Positions 52,572 to 61,218 of a stretch of 64,000 nt of DNA are shown here, piece by piece (position 1 is the first letter of the stretch; the number at the start of each line of letters is the position of its first letter). The notes under the pieces are model-generated. The model did not search any database, was not told the origin of the DNA, and saw nothing but the letters and a program-made list of their open reading frames with translations. The position numbers and the translations under genes were made by a program. The DNA lies in the NCBI GenBank assembly GCA_023440825.1, contig JAEXRL010000001.1, positions 1 to 64,000 on the forward strand, given 5' to 3'. Source of the stretch: Pseudomonadota bacterium (GTDB lineage: Bacteria > Pseudomonadota > Gammaproteobacteria > Burkholderiales > Burkholderiaceae_B).

Positions 52572-53599
52572 GGGTCAAGAATGGCTTGTTCAATGTGTTG
52601 CAGCCAGTGCTGCTTTTGCTCCGCGGGTAAGAAACTAGCCGAAATGCTGTTGCTGGCTAGTTGACGTACCTCGCTGCTTGATAAGTCTAATGCGTCGATA
52701 GTTTGTGTGTAATTATCCAGCAAGTAGCCACCAAAATAGGCCGGGTCGTCTGAGTTGATGGTGACACACAGTCCGAAGTCCAGTAGACGTTTTAGGTTGT
52801 GCTGGCGCAGGTCACTGACGACTTTCAGGCGCAAGTTTGATAAAGGACATACGGTTAAGGGGGTGCCTTGCTGGCGTAAGCGCTCCATCAGTGCGGGGTC
52901 TTCTTCACTGCGCACTCCGTGGTCAATTCTTTCTACATGAAGTAGGTCTAATGCATCGCGCACATAGTCGGCAGGCCCCTCTTCTCCTGCATGGGCCACC
53001 AGTCTGAACCCCAGTTCTTTGCAACGCTGGTACACAGCTTGAAACTTGGCGGGTGGATTGCCTTGTTCGGCGGAATCCAGCCCGATCGCAATCCATAGAT
53101 CGGCGTACTGTTCGCGTAGCGGTAAAGCGGCTTCCAAACAGCTAAACGCGTCTGCCTCGCTGAGGTGCCGTAAAAAGCTCATGATTAGGTAGCTACTGAT
53201 GCCTAAATCGGTGCGTGCTTGGCGCAAGGCTCTGGCCAGGCCTGCAAAGACGGTTTCTATCGCAACACCACGGCTAGTATGTGTTTGCGGGTCAAACATG
53301 ATTTCCACATGTATGACACCGTCCTGATGGACGCGTTGCAGATACGCAATGGTCATATCGTAGAAATCCTGCTCTGTTTGCAGCACTTGCGCGCCGGCAT
53401 AATACAGGTTCAGAAACGATTGCAAGTCGGTAAATTCGTAGGCGGCGCGTAAGTGCTCAATGTCTGCATAGGGCAGGGTGATCTGGTTGCGCTCAGCCAT
53501 AGAGAAAATCAGTTCAGGCTCTAGCGTGCCTTCAATATGCAGATGCAACTCGGCCTTGGGTAAGGCGCGTAGGGCCGCATGATAAGCGGTAGATGTCAT
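52568..53599 (-). CDS. Adenine deaminase (adenosine deaminase superfamily)
   Basis: A 343-residue metal-dependent deaminase. AELHLHIEGTLEPE carries the HxH metal ligands, HAGEEGPADYVRDAL the active-site His/Glu, and INSDDPAYFGG the metal Asp. The segment DSAEQGNPPAKF is typical of adenine deaminases (Aah1 type) rather than adenosine deaminases. GGAG lies six bases before ATG 53599. Converts adenine to hypoxanthine. Divergent from another purine-type deaminase gene. Confidence 0.92.
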   Translation of the reverse strand: MTSTAYHAALRALPKAELHLHIEGTLEPELIFSMAERNQITLPYADIEHLRAAYEFTDLQSFLNLYYAGAQVLQTEQDFYDMTIAYLQRVHQDGVIHVEIMFDPQTHTSRGVAIETVFAGLARALRQARTDLGISSYLIMSFLRHLSEADAFSCLEAALPLREQYADLWIAIGLDSAEQGNPPAKFQAVYQRCKELGFRLVAHAGEEGPADYVRDALDLLHVERIDHGVRSEEDPALMERLRQQGTPLTVCPLSNLRLKVVSDLRQHNLKRLLDFGLCVTINSDDPAYFGGYLLDNYTQTIDALDLSSSEVRQLASNSISASFLPAEQKQHWLQHIEQAILDP

Positions 53600-53775
53600 A
53601 TAAGCTCCATACACGTTGATGAGAAAGATTGTTAGTGTTCTGTTTAGCAGTTGTCAATGTACTCAGGCAGATAGCTGCTATTTTGCGTGACGCTAGGCAA
53701 GCTGTCTGCTTGGTTCTATGCTAGGTGTAGGTATTCGTATCAAGCATAAGGTCTGTTTACACGGAGAGTATAAAT

Positions 53776-54249
53776 ATGAGCACACAACAGGAAGATAAAC
53801 TGTACCTGCAACGCGCTGTGGATCTGGCACGCGAAAATGTAAAGCGTGGAGGGCAACCGTTTGGCGCAGTGCTGGTGCATCAAGGCAAAGTGTTGGCGGA
53901 TGGTGTCAACGAAAGCTATATTGACTTTGATTTAACAGCACATGCTGAAATTCAGGCTCTGCGTAATGCGGCTCATGAGTACCGTCGTATGCAGTTTCAG
54001 GGGGCGACGATGTATGCCAGTGGCAAGCCTTGTGTGATGTGCAGTGCTGCCATGATTCATGCAGGGATTGCCCGCGTGGTCTATGCCGCGGGTGACGATA
54101 TGGGAGACCCTTTTGGCTGGGGTACGCAGGTGGGCTATCAGCAGCTGCAGGCGGAGTTTGGTGCGCAGGGCTATACAGCCGACTATGTACCCATGCCGGA
54201 AAAGTCAGAGATCTATCTGGCGTGGAAGAACAAGCACGAGTCGTCGTGA
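53776..54249 (+). CDS. CDA-fold nucleobase deaminase (guanine deaminase-like)
   Basis: A 157-residue zinc deaminase with HAEIQALRNAA (about 56-66) and GKPCVMCSAAMIHAG (about 81-95), the catalytic and zinc-binding motifs. Length and motifs fit the GuaD-type guanine deaminase of Bacillus or tRNA-adenosine deaminase relatives; tRNA-type specificity is less likely at this length and context. GGAG precedes the ATG. Divergent from the adenine deaminase gene, suggesting a joint role in purine salvage. Confidence 0.88.
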   Translation: MSTQQEDKLYLQRAVDLARENVKRGGQPFGAVLVHQGKVLADGVNESYIDFDLTAHAEIQALRNAAHEYRRMQFQGATMYASGKPCVMCSAAMIHAGIARVVYAAGDDMGDPFGWGTQVGYQQLQAEFGAQGYTADYVPMPEKSEIYLAWKNKHESS

Positions 54250-54630
54250 TTAGGGGCTACGTTTCCAGCTAGCAGCAAAGAGCAGCAACCAGGCTAGCAG
54301 CAAAGCGGTGCCGCCTATGGGGGTGATGGCGCCTAGTGTACGTGTTTGCGTGAGCACCAAGGCATACAGGCTGCCTGAAAATAATAGGATGCCAAGTACC
54401 ATCAAGCGCCCGCTCCAGCGTAATAGCAGTTCAGAAAAGTGGCTAATGGGTAGGGCGGCAATTAGCACTAAGCCCAGTCCGTGTACAAGCTGGTACAAGA
54501 CGGCTGTGTGCCAGATACCCAGATCGGTACTGCTCAGTCTGGCCTGTAGTGCATGGGCACCGAAGGCACCACATGCTACGCCTAGAAAAAGAAATATGGC
54601 GCCCCAGCGCACAAAATACGTGTGTTTCAT
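54250..54630 (-). CDS. DUF423-family membrane protein
   Basis: A 126-residue inner-membrane protein with four predicted helices. GVACGAFGAHALQARLS near the N-terminus and LGAITPIGGTALLLAWL near the C-terminus are the DUF423 (YgdD-like) hallmarks. Function unknown. Convergent and adjacent to the deaminase gene. Confidence 0.9.
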   Translation of the reverse strand: MKHTYFVRWGAIFLFLGVACGAFGAHALQARLSSTDLGIWHTAVLYQLVHGLGLVLIAALPISHFSELLLRWSGRLMVLGILLFSGSLYALVLTQTRTLGAITPIGGTALLLAWLLLFAASWKRSP

Positions 54631-54728
54631 TCGCGAACATCCTCAGAGCTATTGTCAGCACAAGACTCGGTGCCATGCATTACTTGCTGCTATTATCGGA
54701 TAAAAGCCAACAAGGGAGTGAATGTCGT

Positions 54729-55736
54729 ATGTCCGAGAGTGTGCTGTCTGCAGACCCCAACAACGACTCAGGGGTTGTCGCGCAGGTTTGGTACCGGCCA
54801 GGTCAGCCCGCGAGCACTGTGCAGGCCGAACAAGTGCCTGATATCCTAGCTCAGGAGCACGGTTTGTTATGGACAGGCTTGTACAACCCTGAGCCCGAGC
54901 TGCTAGTACGTGTGGGGCAGGCCTATGGCTTGCCCGAAGACGCCTTGGAAGAATTGCTGACTCCTCATCGACGCCCTAAGCTGATTGAGCTGCATGATGT
55001 GTTGTTGCTGGTGGTGATAACGGTGGGCTTAAAAGATAAGCGTCCTGTGCTGGGCGAGACGCAGATCGTGATTGGTAAGCATTTTTTTCTGACGATACGG
55101 CGGGCGTCGCAGTCGCGTTATGCTGAAGTTAGGCGGCGTTTTGAGCATTCTCCAGCCTTACTGGATCGTGGGGCCGACTATGTCGCGTCCGAGCTGCTTG
55201 ATCTGATTGTTGATCACTATTTGCAGGCGCTCGATACCGTAGAGAAGGCGGTGGAAGGGATAGAACAGCAGTTTTTGCTGCATGGCTTTCGTGAAACAGA
55301 TGTGCGTCGTATTTACCGCTTGCGCCGTGACTTGTTACGCATTCACACTGCTGTGACGCCCTTGGCGGAAATCTGTCAGCGACTGGCGCGCATTGAACAC
55401 AGTGTGGTGGACGGTCAGGCCCGTGCGTACTTTCTAGAGGTGGCCGATCGGGTGCGGCGTACCTCAGAGTTCATTAATGCTCTGCGAGAGGCCGTGGCCT
55501 TCGCGTTTGAGGGCGGCATGATGATAGAGCAGATGAAGCAGACTGATACCGCACGCAAGCTAGCGTCTTGGGCAGCCATACTGGCCGTACCCACGGCATT
55601 GGCAGGTATTTACGGGATGAACTTTAAAATTATGCCCGAGCTGGAATGGACATTAGGCTATCCCTTGGTGTTGGGGGTTATGGCAAGTGTTTGTGGTTCC
55701 TTGTATTGGAAATTTAAGAAGATGAAGTGGCTGTGA
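54729..55736 (+). CDS. corA: CorA-family divalent cation transporter
   Basis: A 335-residue CorA-type channel for Mg2+ or related metals. A cytosolic N-terminal funnel domain (about 1-240) leads to two C-terminal membrane helices joined by the YGMNF signature. ATG 54729 is chosen from family length; the frame extends 60 codons upstream into DUF423 antisense without support. Shine-Dalgarno is weak (AGGGAG about 11 bases upstream). It ends in basic KKMKWL, typical of CorA. Confidence 0.9.
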   Translation: MSESVLSADPNNDSGVVAQVWYRPGQPASTVQAEQVPDILAQEHGLLWTGLYNPEPELLVRVGQAYGLPEDALEELLTPHRRPKLIELHDVLLLVVITVGLKDKRPVLGETQIVIGKHFFLTIRRASQSRYAEVRRRFEHSPALLDRGADYVASELLDLIVDHYLQALDTVEKAVEGIEQQFLLHGFRETDVRRIYRLRRDLLRIHTAVTPLAEICQRLARIEHSVVDGQARAYFLEVADRVRRTSEFINALREAVAFAFEGGMMIEQMKQTDTARKLASWAAILAVPTALAGIYGMNFKIMPELEWTLGYPLVLGVMASVCGSLYWKFKKMKWL

Positions 55737-55758
55737 TTGTACTTAGGAGGTCTGTGGC

Positions 55759-57357
55759 ATGGATTTACGGCATGAGATCGCACAACAGGTACCTATATTG
55801 CAGGACGATGATCTGTGGAGCAGTGACCTTGCTTTGCAAGAAGGCCTACAGCACTATCAGATAGAGCCGCATGCACAGGGTTTACCGGCTTATGGCAGTT
55901 TGATGGGTAGTGGGTTCATGCGTGAGCAAGCCGAGCTGGCCAATCGCCATCGACCTGAGCTGCAGTGTTTTAACCATCACGGTGAGCGTGTCGATACGCT
56001 ACGCTTTCATCCTGCTTGGCAACAGGTGTTGCATACGGGTATGGAACAAGGCTTGCATAAGGTAAGCCCTGAGTCGGGGGCTGAGCTGGGCCGCGCGGCA
56101 GGGTTTTATTTACATGGTCAGATCGAGGCGGGAAGCTTATGCCCTATGACCATGACGCGTGCCGCGGCTCCCTTATTAAAACAGCATGCTCAATTACTGC
56201 CTGATATGACCTTGCTAGATGGACTGGGTCTGGATGATCGTGATGTTCCGCTTGCAGAAAAAACAAGTATGTTGGTGGGGATGGGTCTAACGGAAATGCA
56301 AGGAGGCTCTGACCTTTCTGGCATCAGCACACGAGCGCAGGCGGTAGGCACAGGGCACCATACTTTATACGGTCACAAGTGGTTTTATTCAGTACCACAA
56401 GCGGATGCGCATTTAGTGCTTGCGCGTGAAGAGCAAGGATTAAGTTGTTTTTGGGTGCCTCGGTGGTGGCAAGCTAAGCGTAATGCCGTACTCATACGAC
56501 GCTTAAAAGACAAATTGGGTAATGCTTCCAATGCCAGTGCCGAGGTGGAGTTTCATGGGGCATGTGGCCTACGTCTTGGACAGGTGGGAGAGGGGGTAAG
56601 ACTGCTTATCGGGATGGCGGGTCGCACGCGTATTGACTGTGTTTTGGGTAGCGCTGCCTTAATGCGGCAAGCTGTGGTGCAGGCGGTTTACTTTTCCCGT
56701 TGTCGCTCTACATTTGGCAGCAGACTGAGCCAGCATGGCTTAATGCAAAGTGTATTGAGCGACATGATTCTGGAAAGTGAAGCAGCGACTCAGCTGGCAC
56801 TGAATCTGGCTTACCTATCCTCATGCGGACAAGCCCGGGAGCAGGCATTGCTACGCATTTTGGCACCTGCTGCGAAGTTTTGGGTGTGTAAGCGCGCAAT
56901 CCAGCTTTGTGCTGAAGCCATGGAAGTATGGGGCGGTAACGGTTATATCGAAACTTCACCGTTACCACGGCTGTATCGTGAAGCGCCGGTCAATTCTATT
57001 TGGGAGGGGTCGGGTAACATCATGTGCCTGGATGTATTACGAGCCTGGCAACACGCTGCGGTGCGTGAGCACCTTGTGGCCTATATTGAAGAAACACGTG
57101 GTCAGCATGAAGACTATGATCGCTATGCTAAGCAGTTGCTTGTACGTTTACAGCAGCCAGAGCCATTCGCCGTAGCGCGAGGCTTGGCGCAGTCACTGGT
57201 GCTGCTCTATCAGGCTAGTCTATTGCTAAAAATAGCGCCAGCCAAGGTGGCTCAAGGTTTTATACAAAGCCGTTTAGTCGACTTTGACGGTTCGGCATTT
57301 GGCTTGCTGCACCAAGAGCATGCGCAAGCCTTGCTGGATCGGGCGTGGCCAGGGTAG
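55759..57357 (+). CDS. AidB-like acyl-CoA dehydrogenase
   Basis: A 532-residue acyl-CoA-dehydrogenase-fold flavoprotein. GLTEMQGGSDLSGISTRA is the AidB-type FAD/substrate motif, and the C-terminal EVWGGNGYIETSPLPRLYRE contains the GNGY segment. Length (about 540) fits AidB/isovaleryl-like members that bind DNA or act on alkylation damage in other species. AGGAGG precedes the ATG. Twenty-two bases after corA, possibly cotranscribed. The glycosylase gene for alkylated bases lies 3 kb away. Confidence 0.85.
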   Translation: MDLRHEIAQQVPILQDDDLWSSDLALQEGLQHYQIEPHAQGLPAYGSLMGSGFMREQAELANRHRPELQCFNHHGERVDTLRFHPAWQQVLHTGMEQGLHKVSPESGAELGRAAGFYLHGQIEAGSLCPMTMTRAAAPLLKQHAQLLPDMTLLDGLGLDDRDVPLAEKTSMLVGMGLTEMQGGSDLSGISTRAQAVGTGHHTLYGHKWFYSVPQADAHLVLAREEQGLSCFWVPRWWQAKRNAVLIRRLKDKLGNASNASAEVEFHGACGLRLGQVGEGVRLLIGMAGRTRIDCVLGSAALMRQAVVQAVYFSRCRSTFGSRLSQHGLMQSVLSDMILESEAATQLALNLAYLSSCGQAREQALLRILAPAAKFWVCKRAIQLCAEAMEVWGGNGYIETSPLPRLYREAPVNSIWEGSGNIMCLDVLRAWQHAAVREHLVAYIEETRGQHEDYDRYAKQLLVRLQQPEPFAVARGLAQSLVLLYQASLLLKIAPAKVAQGFIQSRLVDFDGSAFGLLHQEHAQALLDRAWPG

Positions 57358-57464
57358 ACATAGTGCAAAGTGGAATTTCTTTAAACTAGACAGGTGGTCA
57401 TAAATACCTATAATTTGTAGGTTTTGTGCGGTTCTTTTTATGATCTTTTGATGTAGGTCTTGAT

Positions 57465-58049
57465 TTGAGTAAATACACCTTGTCTGCTTCCAAGAAAAAA
57501 AATCTGACGTACGTACTGATCTTGGCGATCGCACTTGGGGCTAGCTGGTACAGCAAGCAGCAGGAAGTGACACCCAGTACGCAGGGCTTTACCTTGCAAG
57601 GTAAGGTGGTACGCGTGGCAGATGGGGACACCTTAACAGTACGTTTGGCGACAGGAGCTCAGCAACGTATTCGCTTAGCCAGTATTGACGCGCCTGAAAC
57701 GCATAAAAGCGCAGAGCAGCCGGGCCAGGCATTTGCAGCACAGTCTGGCCGCGTGCTGAGTAGTTTGGTGGGGAATAAATCAGTGAGCTTGTCGTGCTAT
57801 GAATACGATCTGCACGAAAGAGCTGTCTGCGATGTATTGTTGGACGATGGTAGTACTGCCAATCAGAGGTTGGTGGAGCAGGGGCTAGCCTGGGCGAATC
57901 AGGAAAAGAAAGGCCGGTTTTTGCACGACTCCAGTATGCTTGAGCGTGAGCAAGAGGCACGTGCTGCAAAGCGTGGCTTATGGTCTACACCCAATCCGGT
58001 CGCCCCTTGGGAGTGGCGTTACCATTGCTGGCAGAAGGCAAAATGTTAA
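57465..58049 (+). CDS. Exported staphylococcal-nuclease-like (TNase) protein
   Basis: A 194-residue protein: basic start, one hydrophobic segment (about 15-30) as signal or anchor, then a TNase domain. VVRVADGDTLTVRLATG, IRLASIDAPETHK with the catalytic Arg, and the C-terminal AKRGLWSTPNPVAPWEWR are typical. TTG start with AGG about 9 bases upstream; no better start is in frame. Cleaves nucleic acids in the periplasm or outside. Overlaps the next gene by seven bases. Confidence 0.85.
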   Translation: MSKYTLSASKKKNLTYVLILAIALGASWYSKQQEVTPSTQGFTLQGKVVRVADGDTLTVRLATGAQQRIRLASIDAPETHKSAEQPGQAFAAQSGRVLSSLVGNKSVSLSCYEYDLHERAVCDVLLDDGSTANQRLVEQGLAWANQEKKGRFLHDSSMLEREQEARAAKRGLWSTPNPVAPWEWRYHCWQKAKC

Positions 58050-60241
58050 AAACCTGGCGCGTCATAGTAGTTTTAGTAGCTCTTACCCTCGCTTTGGTAT
58101 GGGGAGTGCGTGAGCCGGTAAATAGTCCGTATGGCCCCGAAGCCATGCGTGAAAATGCCCTGTATACGGCGTTTACGAACCGCTCTCCGAATAATCTGGA
58201 TCCCGCCCTGTCTTATTCCACTGATGAGACACCCTTTACGTATTCTATCTACGAACCGCTGTATGCCTACCATTATTTGATGCGCCCCTACGAGCTTATT
58301 CCTAAGACTGCGGAGGCCATTAGTGAGCCCGTATATGAGGATGAGCACGGTAATATCTTGGCTGCCTCAGCTCCGGGTGAGCAGGTGCATAAAAGTGTTT
58401 ACACCATAAAAATAAAACCTAATATTCTCTATCAGCCTCATCCTGCTTTCGCCAAGGATGAACAAGGTAATTATCGATACTACCCTATCCGTGAACAAGA
58501 TCTGAAAGGTGCTTACAGCTTGTCTGATTTTGCGTATCAGGGAACGCGTGAGCTGAGCGCCCATGATTACGAATATGGTTTTAAGCGTTTAGCCAGTCCG
58601 CGTTTGGCCTCCCCTATTTCCAGTGTGATGGCGGCGCATATCCTAGGGTTTGAGCAGTTTGCTAATGACTTGCTCGAGAAAAACAAGCTAGACCCCAAGT
58701 CGGCCTGGCTAGATTTGCGGCAGTCAAATTTGGAAGGTGTGCAGGCTATTGACGAGCACACTTTGCAAATATCGGTGATTGGTAAGTATCCACAGTTTAA
58801 GTATTGGCTGGCCATGACGTTTGCCGCGCCTGTGCCGTGGGAAGCAGAGCGGTTTTTTAGCCAGCAAGGCATGGCTGAACATAATTTAAGCTTAAATAGC
58901 TGGCCTGTAGGCACAGGCCCCTTTATGTTGACCGAGTCCATTACGAATCGTCGCCATGTGTTAGAGCGTAACCCTAATTACCGTGGTGAACCCTATCCTT
59001 GCGAGGGGGAGCCCGGGGATAAGCAGGCCGGCTTATTACGCGATTGTGGCTTACCCATGCCATTTCTGGACAAGGTGGTATTCAGTATTGAGAAGGAAAG
59101 TGTCCCTCTTATGGGGAAATTTCTCCAAGGCTATTACGATATTCCTCAGGTAGAGCGAGGAGAGTATGGTGTGGCCATGACGGTGGCTGCAGGGGATTCC
59201 ACGGATAAGGCTCAAATGTATGCGCAGCGCGGATTGCAATTGCGTACACAGGCCGAGTCAGGCTTGTTTTACTTGGGCTTTAATTGGCTGGATCCTGTTG
59301 TGGGGCAGGGCGACAACCCTGAGCAGGCAGAGCGTAATCGTAAATTGCGCATGGCCTTAAGCATAGTGTTTGATTGGGAGCAGTATGTTTCCATATTTAT
59401 GAACGGCCAGGCTCTGGTGTCTCACTCCCCTGTGCCGCCTGGTGTGCTTGGTTACCAGCCTTTGCCAGAGGGGGCGAACCCGTATGTGTACGAGCAGGTG
59501 GATCAGCAAATACAGCGTCGCAGCCTGGAAGAGGCACGCCAGTTGCTCGCTCAAGCCGGGTACCCGGATGGGCGGGATGCGACCACGGGTAAGCCGCTGA
59601 TCTTATATTTTGACTCGATGACGGGCATGGGGGCGGATGCCAGTATGGACTGGATGCGCCGTCAATTGGGGCAGCTAGGTGTGCAACTGGAAGTGCGAGC
59701 CACGGATTACAACCGCTTCCAAGAAAAAATGAAAAAAGGCGGAGCCCAGCTTTTTATTTGGGGCTGGAATGCGGATTATCCAGATGCCGAAAATTTCCTC
59801 TATTTACTCTATGGCCCTCAGGCTAAAGCCGTATATGGGGGAGAAAATGCGAGTAACTACCACAACCCCGAGTACGATCGTTTATTCGAGAAAATGCGCT
59901 TTTTGGACGATGGACCGGAGAAAGAGGCGGTGATACACCGTATGGTCGATCTGGTGCGTCATGATGCGGCGTGGATGTGGGGCTATATACCTAACTCAGG
60001 TGGCGCGTACCAGTCCTGGGTAGGCAATGCCAAGCCCACGCAAATGGTGCGGGACTCTTTGCAGTATCTGCGTGTGCAGAGCGATCTGCGTAGTACCTTA
60101 ACCGCTCAGTGGAATAAGCCTAATTGGTGGCCTATGGCCCTTTTGTTTTTAGCAATCTGGGCTTTAGTCGCCATGGTTACGGTACTGGCTCGACGGCGCA
60201 GCCAGACTAGGGCCCTTCAGGCTCAGGGGAGGCAGCCATGA
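58043..60241 (+). CDS. Peptide ABC transporter substrate-binding protein with C-terminal membrane anchor
   Basis: A 732-residue SBP_bac_5-family oligopeptide-binding protein. A hydrophobic N-terminal segment (about 6-22) is followed by the two-lobed binding domain, including SWPVGTGPFMLTES and GWNADYPDAENFLYLLYG. Unusually a membrane helix at about 700-720 (WWPMALLFLAIWALVAMVTV) and a basic tail end the protein. AGAAGG precedes ATG 58043. First gene of an ABC transporter operon whose stops and starts overlap. Confidence 0.9.
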   Translation: MLKTWRVIVVLVALTLALVWGVREPVNSPYGPEAMRENALYTAFTNRSPNNLDPALSYSTDETPFTYSIYEPLYAYHYLMRPYELIPKTAEAISEPVYEDEHGNILAASAPGEQVHKSVYTIKIKPNILYQPHPAFAKDEQGNYRYYPIREQDLKGAYSLSDFAYQGTRELSAHDYEYGFKRLASPRLASPISSVMAAHILGFEQFANDLLEKNKLDPKSAWLDLRQSNLEGVQAIDEHTLQISVIGKYPQFKYWLAMTFAAPVPWEAERFFSQQGMAEHNLSLNSWPVGTGPFMLTESITNRRHVLERNPNYRGEPYPCEGEPGDKQAGLLRDCGLPMPFLDKVVFSIEKESVPLMGKFLQGYYDIPQVERGEYGVAMTVAAGDSTDKAQMYAQRGLQLRTQAESGLFYLGFNWLDPVVGQGDNPEQAERNRKLRMALSIVFDWEQYVSIFMNGQALVSHSPVPPGVLGYQPLPEGANPYVYEQVDQQIQRRSLEEARQLLAQAGYPDGRDATTGKPLILYFDSMTGMGADASMDWMRRQLGQLGVQLEVRATDYNRFQEKMKKGGAQLFIWGWNADYPDAENFLYLLYGPQAKAVYGGENASNYHNPEYDRLFEKMRFLDDGPEKEAVIHRMVDLVRHDAAWMWGYIPNSGGAYQSWVGNAKPTQMVRDSLQYLRVQSDLRSTLTAQWNKPNWWPMALLFLAIWALVAMVTVLARRRSQTRALQAQGRQP

Positions 60242-61215
60242 TACTGTATATTTTACGGCGCTTGCTGTATGGACTGGTCGTCTTGCTCGGTGTTAACTTG
60301 CTGACCTTTACCTTGTTTTTTGCGGTGAATACGCCCGATGATATGGCTCGCTTAGCCATAGGTGGACAGCGCGTCAGTCAGACCGCGATCGACAACTGGA
60401 AGGCAGAGCGTGGGTACGATAAGCCATTGATGTATAACCAGCAGGCATCGGGAACACAGAAATGGACTGACACCATCTTTTACGAACGTTCAGTACCATT
60501 GCTCAGCCTGAATTTTGGCCTGTCTGATCAAGGCAAAGATATCGGTCATCAGATTCGCACACGCATGATCCCCAGCTTGGCGCTGGCCATTCCCACTTTC
60601 CTGCTTGGGCTAGTGGTGTGTGTGTCGTTTTCCTTGCTGATGGTGTTTTTTCGAGGTAGCCAACTGGATTTTGCGGCAGTTTGTCTGTGCGTCTTTTTGT
60701 TATCCGTCTCGGGCTTGTTCTATATCATAGCAGGGCAATGGTTGTTCGCCAGAGTCTTGCAGTGGGTGCCGTATTCAGGTTGGAACGAAGGGCTAACTAA
60801 CTGGCGTTTTCTGGTCTTGCCGATATTGGTGGGGATTTTGTCGCGCCTTGGGCCTGAGGCCAGATTTTATCGTACCTTATTTCTCGAAGAGGCTAGCAAG
60901 GATTATGTGCGCACGGCACGGGCCAAGGGGCTCACAGAACGCTGGGTTTTGTTCAAGCATGTGTTGCCCAATGCCATGCTGCCCATCTTAACGGGTACGG
61001 TAGCTGCCATCCCCCTTTTGTTTATGGGCAGCCTGATATCAGAGTCCTTTTTTGGTATTCCGGGTTTGGGCAGTTACACCATTGATGCCATTAATGCGCA
61101 AGACTTCTCTATCGTCAGGGCCATGGTGTTTCTGGGGTCGGTCATGTATATACTGGGTTTGTTATTGGCCGACATTTCTTACACCCTGGCTGACCCCCGT
61201 ATTCGCTTCGACTAG
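60238..61215 (+). CDS. Peptide ABC transporter permease (OppB/YejB type)
   Basis: A 325-residue inner-membrane permease with six helices. The EAA loop is EEASKDYVRTARAKGLTERW (about 221-240). The N-terminal half carries a large periplasmic loop as in YejB-like proteins (about 40-110). Start overlaps the binding-protein stop (ATGA). Confidence 0.92.
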   Translation: MILYILRRLLYGLVVLLGVNLLTFTLFFAVNTPDDMARLAIGGQRVSQTAIDNWKAERGYDKPLMYNQQASGTQKWTDTIFYERSVPLLSLNFGLSDQGKDIGHQIRTRMIPSLALAIPTFLLGLVVCVSFSLLMVFFRGSQLDFAAVCLCVFLLSVSGLFYIIAGQWLFARVLQWVPYSGWNEGLTNWRFLVLPILVGILSRLGPEARFYRTLFLEEASKDYVRTARAKGLTERWVLFKHVLPNAMLPILTGTVAAIPLLFMGSLISESFFGIPGLGSYTIDAINAQDFSIVRAMVFLGSVMYILGLLLADISYTLADPRIRFD

Positions 61216-61218
61216 CCT

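Noticed and set aside
54549..54728. Longer N-terminus for CorA
   Set aside because: The extra 60 codons are antisense to the DUF423 gene and not like CorA; ATG 54729 matches the family length.
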